This document shows, one piece after another, positions 53,376 to 61,769 of a stretch of DNA of 64,000 nt (position 1 is its first letter; every line of letters begins with the position of its first letter). Below the pieces are notes generated by a model. It was not told the DNA's origin and did not search any database. It worked only from the letters and a program-made list of their open reading frames with translations. Origin of the DNA: Gammaproteobacteria bacterium (GTDB lineage Bacteria; Pseudomonadota; Gammaproteobacteria; Pseudomonadales; Azotimanducaceae); contig PAFU01000049.1 in the NCBI GenBank assembly GCA_002704225.1, positions 36,803-100,802 of the forward strand. Direction: 5' to 3'. A program made the position numbers and the translations under genes.

Positions 53376-54851
53376 CTAACTCGCGGCATAGAGCTCATCA
53401 AGCGTGACTGACGAGCCGTCATCCATCACCTGACGGCAATGTTTTCGATCCAAGGATCTTGGCTCCGCAACTCCGCAGGAGTGAGCGATGGTTTCCACCT
53501 CCTTCATTACCGTTTGCGCATAGCGCGCCACACGTTCCGCCTTATCGGTCACGACCAGGCCGCGCTGCAGCTTGGGATCGTGGGTGGTAATGCCTGTCGG
53601 ACAGGTGTTTTGATTGCACTGCAGGGCCTGAATGCAGCCAAGCGCCAACATGAATCCGCGAGCCGACACGGCAATATCGGCTCCGGCACACAGCGCCCAG
53701 GCCACCTGCCCCGGATTCGTCAACTTGCCGCTGGCGATAATCTTGATGCGGTCGCGTAAACCGTGGCGAGTCAGTAGGTCGGATACCGCGGGTAGGCTTT
53801 CTTTCAGGGGCAAACCCATGTAGTCGATCAAACTTGCCGGTGCAGCGCCTGTGCCACCGTCAGCGCTGTCAATGGTAACGAAATCCGGCGCGGCCGCATG
53901 CCCACGCTGGCCAATCAACTCACACAGTTCGTTCAACCACTGATAGTCGCCTATCACTGCCTTAAATCCGACGGGCTTGCCCGTCAGCTCTCTGACCTGA
54001 GCCAGGGCATCGAGCAGGCTCTCACCGCTGTCGATGGCAGGATTACGATTGGGACTGATCGAATCTTCCCCTTCGGGAATGGCGCGGATTCGTGCAATCT
54101 CGCCAGATACCTTTGCCCCGGGCAAAATCCCCCCTTTGCCGGGCTTCGCTCCTTGACTGAGCTTGATTTCAAACATCCGCACTTGCTTGTGCGCAGCAAC
54201 CGCCCTCAGTTTGGCGGCATCAAGCTGACCAAGACTGTCCCGCACCCCGTAATTCGCTGTACCGATCTGAAACACAATATCGGCTCCGCCGTCTAAATGC
54301 GCCTGAGACAGCCCTCCCTCACCCGTATTCAGCCAGACCCCGGCCTTCGCCGCTCCACGCGACAGCGCCTGAACCGCAGGCTTAGAAATCGCGCCGTAGC
54401 TCATACCAGACACATGAAAAAATGCTGACGTGGTAAAGGGGTTTGGGGCAGCTGGACCGATGACCAAGGATCTGGGCGGCTGCGTATCTTGCTCTAACAT
54501 CGGGTAAGCGCAATTCACAAACATGACGGTACCGGGCCGTTTGAGGTCTCGGGTTGAGCCAAAGGCCACAGTGGTGTCTGCGCCCTTTGCTGCTCGGTAA
54601 ACCCACGCGCGTTCAGCGCGATTAAACGGCAGTTCCTCGCGATCCATGGCAAAAAAGTACTGCCGGAAAAACTCGCCTAGCTTCTCGAACAGGTAGCGAA
54701 AGCGGGCCAATACGGGAAAGTTTCGACGTAGCGAATGCCGGGTCTGCGTGCGATCAACCACATAAAACGCGATGACCGTTAAGAAACCCAAACCCAGTAG
54801 CAGAAGAAACAATTCGGTCAGCAGAAACACAATGTCTAGAACAAAATCCAT
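53376..54851 (-). CDS. Membrane-anchored glutamate synthase-like FMN domain protein
   Basis: 491 aa. One or two N-terminal hydrophobic segments (about residues 4-33), then a domain matching the FMN/Fe-S synthase domain of glutamate synthase: MSYGAISKPAVQALSRGA, GEGGLSQAHLDGGADIVFQIG, TIDSADGGTGAAP, and ALGCIQALQCNQNTCPTGITTHDP, whose cysteines resemble the 3Fe-4S site. It lacks the glutamine amidotransferase domain, so it is not a complete GOGAT. The physiological reaction is unknown. I start at the ATG at 54851, behind GAGGGG; a GTG lies one codon before. Confidence 0.88.
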   Translation of the reverse strand: MDFVLDIVFLLTELFLLLLGLGFLTVIAFYVVDRTQTRHSLRRNFPVLARFRYLFEKLGEFFRQYFFAMDREELPFNRAERAWVYRAAKGADTTVAFGSTRDLKRPGTVMFVNCAYPMLEQDTQPPRSLVIGPAAPNPFTTSAFFHVSGMSYGAISKPAVQALSRGAAKAGVWLNTGEGGLSQAHLDGGADIVFQIGTANYGVRDSLGQLDAAKLRAVAAHKQVRMFEIKLSQGAKPGKGGILPGAKVSGEIARIRAIPEGEDSISPNRNPAIDSGESLLDALAQVRELTGKPVGFKAVIGDYQWLNELCELIGQRGHAAAPDFVTIDSADGGTGAAPASLIDYMGLPLKESLPAVSDLLTRHGLRDRIKIIASGKLTNPGQVAWALCAGADIAVSARGFMLALGCIQALQCNQNTCPTGITTHDPKLQRGLVVTDKAERVARYAQTVMKEVETIAHSCGVAEPRSLDRKHCRQVMDDGSSVTLDELYAAS

Positions 54852-55047
54852 CACCGCCCCTCAACGCTCGTTACTGTTATGTTAAACGCTAGCTTAGGGC
54901 CAGTTCCAACATTGACCACTACGCTTCACCGTGCGACGACAATATGCCACACTCCCGCTCTATTGATTCTCACAGGCACCTATCATTGACATCCCAACTT
55001 CGGCGAGAGCGTAGACGCTCGTGCTCCCAAGTGGTTATGCAGGTCCC

Positions 55048-55908
55048 ATGAACAGCACCATACTCAACACCCTCGGCGCAACCACCACCCTTGGTCTGGC
55101 ACTTCTTTTCTACGCGTCGGCTTTCTTTCTACTCTGGCGCAGCCTGACCCAGCGCCGGCAGCAAATTGCTGACATCGATACCGCACCGAACAACGTCGTC
55201 ACCACGCGATACGCCCTGAGCGCAACCGCGATCGGACTGTTATTCCAGGTAGCGGTAACCAGCGAAAAATTGATTCAGCATGAACCCACCACCTCTTTGA
55301 CGCTGAGTCTGCTTGGAGTGAGCAATCTGGTCGCCTGCGTGATGGTCGCGGTTATCGCCCTCAGCGCGTTGAAAGTGCGTGCTGAAAACCTGTTGCTGTT
55401 GGGTCTGCCTTTGGCCGCTGCAAACCTCCTCGCGATGGCACTCCTGCCCGAAGGCCGCACGCAACCAATTACCTTGGCGAGTGCACAAATCGGTCACATT
55501 TTGCTCTCCATCAGTGCTTACGCGGCGCTCATGACCGCGGCATTGCAGTCCATACTAATCGGCGTGCAAGAGCGTCGGCTGCGTTCGCCGCAGACCGGTT
55601 TGTTGGGTGTGTTACCTCCCATGGAAAGCATGGAGAATCTGTTTATCTCTGTGCTCTGGCTGGGACTGGGGCTACTCACGCTTTCCATTGCGACAGGCAT
55701 GTTGTTTTTGCAGGACATGTTTGACCAGCGGCTGGTGCATCATACGGTGCTGACGACTCTTTCCTGGTTGGTTTATGCCGGATTTCTCGCAGGACATCAC
55801 TTCTTTGGCTGGCGCGGAGTCACCGGCGTTCGATGGAATTTGGCTGCATTCACCCTGCTGCTCATGGGTTACTTGGGCAGCAAATTCGTTATCGAATATT
55901 TGCTTTGA
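55048..55908 (+). CDS. ypjD: CcsA-like cytochrome c assembly family membrane protein (YpjD)
   Basis: 286 aa with about eight hydrophobic helices. The C-terminal part has VLTTLSWLVYAGFLAGHHFFGWRG, here cited as LSWLVYAGFLAGHHFFGWRG, and the histidines of HHTVL and GHHFFGW resemble the haem-handling residues of the CcsA/ResC family. The precise role of YpjD is not settled. The ATG at 55048, with AGG upstream, is preferred to a GTG at 55021. Divergent from the glutamate-synthase-like gene and followed by yfjD, matching the ffh-ypjD-yfjD arrangement of E. coli. Confidence 0.88.
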   Translation: MNSTILNTLGATTTLGLALLFYASAFFLLWRSLTQRRQQIADIDTAPNNVVTTRYALSATAIGLLFQVAVTSEKLIQHEPTTSLTLSLLGVSNLVACVMVAVIALSALKVRAENLLLLGLPLAAANLLAMALLPEGRTQPITLASAQIGHILLSISAYAALMTAALQSILIGVQERRLRSPQTGLLGVLPPMESMENLFISVLWLGLGLLTLSIATGMLFLQDMFDQRLVHHTVLTTLSWLVYAGFLAGHHFFGWRGVTGVRWNLAAFTLLLMGYLGSKFVIEYLL

Positions 55909-55933
55909 AGCGTAACTCACCCTGCGAAGTTAA

Positions 55934-57226
55934 ATGGACATAAACGCGTTCCCAACCAGTTACTTGCTGATGAGCATTGGCGTGATGATTTTGCTGTCGG
56001 CCTACTTTTCAGGCACTGAAACAGCAATGATGGCGCTCAATCGCTACCGCCTCCGCCACCTTGTCCGGCGCGGCAATCGCGGCGCGAAAAAAGCCGACTC
56101 CATGCTGCAACGGCAGGATCGTTTGCTTGGTGTGATCCTTGTGGGTAACAACTTGGTGAACTTTTCTGCGGCTACGGTCGCCACCGTGATCGGCTTTCAG
56201 CTGATGGGAGACACCGGGGTCTTGCTGGCTCCTTGGATACTCACCATCGTTTTTTTGATTTTTGCCGAAGTTGCCCCGAAAACGCTGGCCGCAGAGCGGC
56301 CTGAAAGCTGGGCACTCAAAGCCGTTTTTATACTCAAACCGCTGCAAAAAGTGCTGATGCCTGCCGTGGCCTTAGTCAATGTCGTCAGTAACGCCTTGGT
56401 TCGCCCTTTCTTACCTTCCTCTGACGATGACGATCAGCTGACGACGGACGAACTCAAAACCGTCGTGGTCGAAGGCGCGACATCCGTTGGTGAGCGTCAG
56501 CGTATGTTGACGCGAATTCTGGATCTGGAATCCGTTACGGTCGACGACATCATGGTTCCACGAGCGGAAATCGCCGCCATCAATATCGACGATGCGTTAA
56601 ACACGATTATGACGACCGTCGCCGCGAGCCAACACACGTTGCTGCCGATCTACAAAGACAGCTTTGACAATGTACTCGGCATTTTGCACCTGCGTCGGGT
56701 AGCCCGTCTGATCTTCAACGAAGATTTCTCGAAAGCTGACTTATTGCAGCTCACCCGCGAGCCTTACTATGTCCCCGAGGCCACACCACTTCATACCCAG
56801 CTGTTTAACTTCCAGAAAGAGCGGCAGCGTCTGGCGCTGGTCGTCGACGAGTATGGCGATATTCAAGGCATCGTGACCCTGGAAGACATACTGGAGGAAA
56901 TTGTTGGTGAATTTACCAGTGATTACGCGGCCAATATGCCAGAGATTTCGCCCCAGGAAGACGGCAGCTTCGTGATTGACGGCATGGCGGTATTACGCGA
57001 CATCAACCGTGCGCTAAAGTGGGACCTGCCCATCAACGGCCCCAAAACCCTCAGCGGTTTTGTGCTCGAACATCTGGAAACCATTCCAGAAACCAACGTC
57101 TGTCTGCGAGCAGGCGATTACCAAATCGAAACGCGACAAATCAAAGACAATATCGTCAAGAGTCTCATCATCCGTCGGCAATCAACCCCTCAGCCTGATA
57201 CCGAAGACGTTGATGCCGAGGATTGA
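55934..57226 (+). CDS. yfjD: CNNM/CorC-family HlyC domain membrane protein (YfjD/CorB)
   Basis: 430 aa. N-terminal CNNM/DUF21 membrane domain (about residues 8-185) with SAYFSGTETAMMALNRYRLRHL, given as SGTETAMMALNRYRL, then a CBS pair beginning TVDDIMVPRAEIAAINID with LPIYKDSFDNVLGILHLRR and LVVDEYGDIQGIVTLEDILE, and a C-terminal CorC/HlyC domain. The family is linked to magnesium or other divalent cation export. ATG start 25 bases after ypjD; probably one operon. Confidence 0.93.
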   Translation: MDINAFPTSYLLMSIGVMILLSAYFSGTETAMMALNRYRLRHLVRRGNRGAKKADSMLQRQDRLLGVILVGNNLVNFSAATVATVIGFQLMGDTGVLLAPWILTIVFLIFAEVAPKTLAAERPESWALKAVFILKPLQKVLMPAVALVNVVSNALVRPFLPSSDDDDQLTTDELKTVVVEGATSVGERQRMLTRILDLESVTVDDIMVPRAEIAAINIDDALNTIMTTVAASQHTLLPIYKDSFDNVLGILHLRRVARLIFNEDFSKADLLQLTREPYYVPEATPLHTQLFNFQKERQRLALVVDEYGDIQGIVTLEDILEEIVGEFTSDYAANMPEISPQEDGSFVIDGMAVLRDINRALKWDLPINGPKTLSGFVLEHLETIPETNVCLRAGDYQIETRQIKDNIVKSLIIRRQSTPQPDTEDVDAED

Positions 57227-57247
57227 GGCCTGAAACAAAGCCGTCTT

Positions 57248-57269
57248 TGCACGCGTTTTTCAGCGTGCA
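57248..57269. terminator. Hairpin between convergent yfjD and leuA
   Basis: TGCACGC, an 8-base loop (GTTTTTCA), then GCGTGCA, centred in the 65-base gap between the two convergent stops. The stem is 7 bp and symmetric, so it could act in both directions, but neither side has a good U-tract. Confidence 0.4.
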
Positions 57270-57291
57270 GCCCAATCAAACCAGAGGCAAT

Positions 57292-58983
57292 TTAGGCAGC
57301 CGCCCAACGACGGTTCATTGCCGAAATGATGGCATTGAGGGCCGTTGTCGTCGTATTGCGGCTCAGACCGAGACCGTAGCAGCGCTGACCTTCTTCTTTG
57401 TCTTCAATAGCCACAATGCATACCGCTTGCGCGTCGCTACCGGTACCAATACCAACTTCTTGATAACTCAGAATCGTTACGGGTTCGTTGAGCGTCTCGC
57501 CCAGGGCGGTGACAAAGGCCTCGATGGGCCCGGAGCCCTCGCCGTCGATTGTTAGCACGTTTTCAGATACGGCAACACGCGCCACACAACGCTGATCACG
57601 CTCACGTCCTGGCAGCAGGTCGTAATCCACCAATCGATAGGGTTCAGGGTCGACAACATAGGTGTCCAACAAACACTGATATATCTCGTCGATCTTCACT
57701 TCCCGGTCGAGCGTTTCCGTGAGCTTTTGCACCTGACCACTGAACTCCACCAACAAATCTCTGGGCAGAGCCAAACCGTAGTGCTCCTCGAGCATAAAGC
57801 CTACCCCACCCTTGCCAGATTGACTGTTCACACGGATGGTTTCTTTGTAAGAGCTGCCGACGTCTGCCGGATCAATCGGTAGGTAGGGAACTTCCCAACT
57901 GCTTCGATCTACTTGGGACATACCCTTTTTAATCGCATCTTGGTGTGATCCGGAGAATGCCGTAAACACGAGTTCGCCAGCGTAAGGATGACGCTCAGGC
58001 ACCGCCAACTTATTGACTGACTCAGCGACCTCACGAATCTTCGGCATCTGCTGAAAATCCAAGGTAGGGTCTACGCCCTGACTGAACATATTCATGGCCA
58101 TGGTGATGATGTCGCAATTGCCGGTACGTTCTCCGTTACCGAACAAGGTACCTTCAACGCGCTGCGCTCCGGCCATCAAACCAAGCTCAGTAGCCGCCAC
58201 ACCGGTGCCACGATCGTTATGGGTGTGCAGACTGATCACAGCGCTATCGCGGCGCGGGAAGTTACGGCAAAACCATTCGATTTGGTCCGCATATATGTTT
58301 GGCGTCGACATCTCTACCGTACTCGGCAGATTAATGATGATGGGCGCTTCAGGCGTAGCCCCCCATGTGTCGGCAACCGCTGTGCAAATCTCCGAAGCAA
58401 AATCCAATTCCGTGCCGGTAAAGCTCTCGGGGGAATATTCGAAGGTCACATTGGATTTGAAATCTTTCAGTCCTTCGCGCACCAAGGCGGTCCCTTCAAC
58501 GGCCAGATCGATAATGCCTTGGCGCGACATGCCAAAGACCACTCGACGCTGCAATTCCGACGTGGAGTTGTAGAGGTGGAAGATCACATTGGGTGCGCCT
58601 TCTAACGCTTCAACAGAACGCTCAATCAGCTCCTTACGAGCCTGACACAGAATCTGAATGTGCACATCGTCCGGAATACGATCTTCATCAATGATGCGCC
58701 GAATGAAGTCAAAGTCTGGCTGAGACGCCGCAGGAAAACCCACTTCGATTTCGGCAAAGCCTATCTCGAGCAGTAAGTCCCACAGGCGCATCTTTTCATC
58801 AACACTCATGGGATCGATGAGCGCCTGATTACCGTCCCGCAGGTCAACACTGCACCAGCGAGGTGACTGGGTTAGCATTTTGCTGGGCCACTGACGATCC
58901 GGCAGATCGACGGCTTGAAAGGCTGTATATTTTTCAAAAGGCATTGCGCCGGTGGCGCGACCGCTGATTGGTTGACTGCTCAT
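57292..58983 (-). CDS. leuA: 2-isopropylmalate synthase (LeuA type 2)
   Basis: First committed step of leucine synthesis: 2-oxoisovalerate plus acetyl-CoA to 2-isopropylmalate. 563 aa, the longer LeuA2 form. Motifs: LPDRQWPSKM near the N-terminus, WCSVDLRDGNQALIDPM (metal Asp), SLHTHNDRGTG (metal His pair) and VEGTLFGNGERTGNCD. The C-terminal LeuA regulatory domain (about 430-560) should bind leucine. I use the ATG at 58983, with GAGTGAAG upstream. An ATG 26 codons earlier also has a CAGAGTG element, and one 13 codons later (58944) matches the LeuA2 N-terminus but lacks a ribosome site. A leader ORF and promoter lie upstream. Confidence 0.95.
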   Translation of the reverse strand: MSSQPISGRATGAMPFEKYTAFQAVDLPDRQWPSKMLTQSPRWCSVDLRDGNQALIDPMSVDEKMRLWDLLLEIGFAEIEVGFPAASQPDFDFIRRIIDEDRIPDDVHIQILCQARKELIERSVEALEGAPNVIFHLYNSTSELQRRVVFGMSRQGIIDLAVEGTALVREGLKDFKSNVTFEYSPESFTGTELDFASEICTAVADTWGATPEAPIIINLPSTVEMSTPNIYADQIEWFCRNFPRRDSAVISLHTHNDRGTGVAATELGLMAGAQRVEGTLFGNGERTGNCDIITMAMNMFSQGVDPTLDFQQMPKIREVAESVNKLAVPERHPYAGELVFTAFSGSHQDAIKKGMSQVDRSSWEVPYLPIDPADVGSSYKETIRVNSQSGKGGVGFMLEEHYGLALPRDLLVEFSGQVQKLTETLDREVKIDEIYQCLLDTYVVDPEPYRLVDYDLLPGRERDQRCVARVAVSENVLTIDGEGSGPIEAFVTALGETLNEPVTILSYQEVGIGTGSDAQAVCIVAIEDKEEGQRCYGLGLSRNTTTTALNAIISAMNRRWAAA

Positions 58984-59113
58984 AAACTTCACTCTGTATT
59001 TGCCAGTAAGACCCAGCTCTTTCGCATTACGCAGTTGCAAAGGGTCTATAGTAACGAACATCCCACTCTGTGTGGGACTTCTTGATCATCTGGGTGGGCT
59101 TGGCCCTAGGGTA

Positions 59114-59203
59114 TTAGTGTGTTTGCCGGGAGCCCGGCAGCAGAGCTAGAAGCGCCAGAGAAAACGCGCCCAGCGCTCGTCCCCGAGCAAGCTCGGTAAG
59201 CAT
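59114..59203 (-). CDS. Candidate leucine-rich leader peptide upstream of leuA
   Basis: A 29-codon ORF, MLTELARGRALGAFSL then ALLALLPGSRQTH, with 8 leucine codons (2, 5, 11, 16, 18, 19, 21, 22), six of them within 12 codons, including one CTA. AGGA lies 8 bases before its ATG and a good promoter lies about 40 bases upstream. The end of the ORF overlaps a TGCCGG/CCGGCA hairpin. It ends 130 bases before the leuA start, in the same direction. This fits a leucine-sensing leader as in other leu operons, but no U-tract terminator is visible before leuA. An ATG ten codons earlier in frame lies at the expected transcription start. Confidence 0.5.
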   Translation of the reverse strand: MLTELARGRALGAFSLALLALLPGSRQTH

Positions 59204-59239
59204 CTGAACGTTCCTGTGAATTGCGTTTCCCATGGCGCG

Positions 59240-59267
59240 ACTATAATCCGTGACAGCCCATTTGCAA
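59240..59267 (-). promoter_or_regulatory. Probable sigma-70 promoter for the leuA leader transcript
   Basis: On the minus strand, TTGCAA (59262-59267), a 16-base spacer and TATAGT (59240-59245). The -10 matches the consensus in 5 of 6 positions, the -35 in 4 of 6. An inverted repeat CCATTTG/CAAATGG (59258-59264 and 59274-59280) spans the -35 and could be an operator. The predicted transcript has about 250 bases before leuA. Confidence 0.6.
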
Positions 59268-59280
59268 ACCCCACAAATGG

Positions 59281-60480
59281 CTAGCCCAGCACTACATCAA
59301 TCGCGCTGGCGGCAGCCAAAGCCTTTGATCGAGCCTCCTCTACGCTTTCCGCCAAGGCCAGCGCCACTCCTACCCGCCGCTCGCCGGCAACCTCGGGCTT
59401 CCCAAACAATCGCACTTGCGTGTCTGGCGCCATGAGTGCCTTGTCCAAACCTGTAAACGACATCGACGTGGAATGGCCCTTGGCCAGAATCACCGCTGAG
59501 GCGGCAGGCCCCAGCTGACGCAGATTAGGAATAGGCAAACCCAGAATGGCTCGGGCATGCAGCGCGAATTCGCTCAGGTCTTGACTGATCATGGTGACCA
59601 TACCCGTATCGTGAGGCCGAGGGCTCACTTCGGAAAAATACACGTCATCGCCCTTGATGAAAAACTCCACACCAAACAGCCCCCAGCCACCCAGCGCGGC
59701 TGTCACCTTGGCAGCGATCGCTTGGCTTTGTGCCAAGGCGTCGGCGGACATCGCTTGGGGCTGCCAAGACTCTTGATAGTCCCCGCCTTCTTGACGATGG
59801 CCGATCGGAGCGCAAAAGGTCGTGCCGTCGCGATGTTGCACCGTCAACAGGGTGATTTCGTAATCGAAATCCACAAAACCCTCGACAATCACCGAACCGC
59901 TGGCACCACGTGCGCCGTCAACCGCGTACTGCCACGAGGCGTCGATATCCTCTGCGGTACGAACCGTCGATTGGCCCTTGCCCGAACTCGACATCACGGG
60001 CTTCACGATACAAGGCATACCAATGGCCTCAATCGCCTCTCTGTAGTCGGCTTCGTTATCGGCGAATCGGTAAGCAGAGGTTCGAACACCCAGTTCCTCT
60101 GCAGCCAGTCGCCGAATACCCTCTCGATCCATGGTCAGACGCGCCGCGCCAGCAGTCGGAATGACATGCAGCCCATGGCGCTCCATTTCCACCAGCGTGG
60201 GGGTGGCGATGGCCTCAATCTCGGGCACCACCAGATCAGGGCCTTCCTGCTCAATAACCTGCTTTAGGGCACTGCCATCGAGCATGTCGATCACATAGCT
60301 GCGATGCGCTACCTGCATGGCTGGCGCATTGGCATAGCGGTCGACTGCAATCACCTCAACACCCAAACGCTGAAGTTCGATCACCACTTCTTTGCCCAAC
60401 TCACCACTGCCCAACATCATGACCTTTGTCGCCCCTGCGGTGAGCGCGGTACCTAATATCGTCGATGCGTCATCGCTCAT
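59281..60480 (-). CDS. purT: Formate-dependent phosphoribosylglycinamide formyltransferase
   Basis: ATP-grasp enzyme using formate to make formyl-GAR in purine synthesis, an alternative to folate-dependent PurN. 399 aa (E. coli 392). N-terminal [42 protein letters not shown]-grasp [12 protein letters not shown] and [26 protein letters not shown], here as [18 protein letters not shown] start. It precedes the leuA leader on the same strand; the gap contains the leuA promoter. Confidence 0.97.
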   Translation of the reverse strand: MSDDASTILGTALTAGATKVMMLGSGELGKEVVIELQRLGVEVIAVDRYANAPAMQVAHRSYVIDMLDGSALKQVIEQEGPDLVVPEIEAIATPTLVEMERHGLHVIPTAGAARLTMDREGIRRLAAEELGVRTSAYRFADNEADYREAIEAIGMPCIVKPVMSSSGKGQSTVRTAEDIDASWQYAVDGARGASGSVIVEGFVDFDYEITLLTVQHRDGTTFCAPIGHRQEGGDYQESWQPQAMSADALAQSQAIAAKVTAALGGWGLFGVEFFIKGDDVYFSEVSPRPHDTGMVTMISQDLSEFALHARAILGLPIPNLRQLGPAASAVILAKGHSTSMSFTGLDKALMAPDTQVRLFGKPEVAGERRVGVALALAESVEEARSKALAAASAIDVVLG

Positions 60481-60519
60481 TCGTCTCTCCCCAGTTAACT
60501 ACGGTGATCGGGCTCTGTC

Positions 60520-61056
60520 CTAAACCGGCAGTGCCGCAGACTGCACAATCGCACCGTCCCGAAAGCGCTTGGCATTTTGCACGTAGTGCGCGGCACCCAC
60601 ACGTATGCCTTGAGCTTGTTCATCGGTCAGGGTTTTAACCACCTTCCCCGGAGAGCCCATGACCATCGAGTTATCGGGAATTTCCTTCCCTTCGGTGATC
60701 AGCGCGTTTGCGCCGATGATGCAATTTTTACCGATCTTTGCGCCGTTCAGCACAACGGCATTGATGCCGATCAACGACCCCTCGCCAATATCGCAGCCGT
60801 GCAGCATGACCTTATGGCCAATGGTGACATGCGGCCCGATCACCAGCGGATAACCGGGGTCTGTGTGGAGCACCGATCCGTCCTGCACATTGGAGCCCTC
60901 GCCGATGGTGATTTGGTCGTTATCGCCGCGCACCACGGCATTGAACCAAACGCTGGCATCCTGCTTCAGTAGCACATTACCCATCACCGTCGCCGTATCG
61001 GCTACCCAGTAGTCGCCTTCGGCCCGAACCCCTATACCATCCAATTCATACAACAT
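60520..61056 (-). CDS. Gamma-carbonic anhydrase family protein (YrdA-like)
   Basis: 178 aa left-handed beta-helix trimer. Hexapeptide repeats run through most of the protein ([21 protein letters not shown], cited from [36 protein letters not shown]). Metal-binding histidines are visible in VLHTD, IGHKV and LHGC. Carbonic anhydrase activity is not proven for most YrdA-type members. The ATG at 61056 has AGGGGA 6 bases upstream; a 12-codon longer frame is rejected. A 39-base gap separates it from purT. Confidence 0.92.
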   Translation of the reverse strand: MLYELDGIGVRAEGDYWVADTATVMGNVLLKQDASVWFNAVVRGDNDQITIGEGSNVQDGSVLHTDPGYPLVIGPHVTIGHKVMLHGCDIGEGSLIGINAVVLNGAKIGKNCIIGANALITEGKEIPDNSMVMGSPGKVVKTLTDEQAQGIRVGAAHYVQNAKRFRDGAIVQSAALPV

Positions 61057-61201
61057 GTTGTCCCCTAGACATCGAGTGATCACCGCATGCACCTGACAAG
61101 GTGGCTGCCTCTGACCGACATGGTAATCAAGCTAGGACAAGACAACCACAGCAAAGGCCAACGCATCCCCAGAAGTTGTCACATACGGGTATACTGTGCC
61201 T

Positions 61202-61741
61202 ATGAATTTTTGCAGTGCCTGCGGCGAATCCGTAGTTTACAAGGTGCCGGAGGATGACACGCGCGAACGCGCAGTGTGCAGCAGCTGCGGCACTATCCAT
61301 TATCAAAACCCCAAGGTTATTGCGGGTACCTTGCCCATTTGGGGCGATCAGGTATTGCTGTGCAAGCGTGCTATTGAACCGCGCCGAGGGTATTGGACAT
61401 TGCCTGCCGGTTTTCTAGAAAACGGTGAAACCGCGGAAACCGGTGGTGCCAGAGAGACCATGGAAGAAGCCAACGCCACGGTGGAAAATCCCCAGCTCTA
61501 TACGGTGTTTAGCCTGCCCCATATCTCCCAGATCTATATGTTTTTCAAAGCAGATCTGGTTGGACCGACCTTCAGTAGCGGTTCCGAATCCCTCGAGGTT
61601 GAGCTGTTTTCGGAGCAGGATATTCCCTGGGACGAACTGGCTTTCCCCGTGATCAACAAGACGTTAACGCACTACTTCAAAGATCGCGCCAGCCGAGCCT
61701 TCCCCGTGCACTATGAAAATCTGGAATTTCGTCGCCGCTAA
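61202..61741 (+). CDS. Nudix hydrolase with N-terminal zinc ribbon
   Basis: About 179 aa. Zinc ribbon from CSACGESV and [13 protein letters not shown] near the N-terminus, then a Nudix fold with the box [20 protein letters not shown]. The box keeps the metal-binding RE..EE glutamates, though the usual Gly after them is Asn. NudC-like substrates (NADH or ADP-ribose type) are possible, but the substrate is not determined. I prefer the ATG at 61202 to a GTG two codons earlier. Divergent from the carbonic anhydrase gene and convergent with purL. Confidence 0.85.
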   Translation: MNFCSACGESVVYKVPEDDTRERAVCSSCGTIHYQNPKVIAGTLPIWGDQVLLCKRAIEPRRGYWTLPAGFLENGETAETGGARETMEEANATVENPQLYTVFSLPHISQIYMFFKADLVGPTFSSGSESLEVELFSEQDIPWDELAFPVINKTLTHYFKDRASRAFPVHYENLEFRRR

Positions 61742-61769
61742 ACCCCTTGTCTCACCTCTCTGCGCGACC

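Noticed and set aside
57223..57555. Plus-strand ORF overlapping the end of leuA
   Set aside because: It lies opposite the conserved LeuA regulatory domain and starts inside the yfjD stop region; no support.
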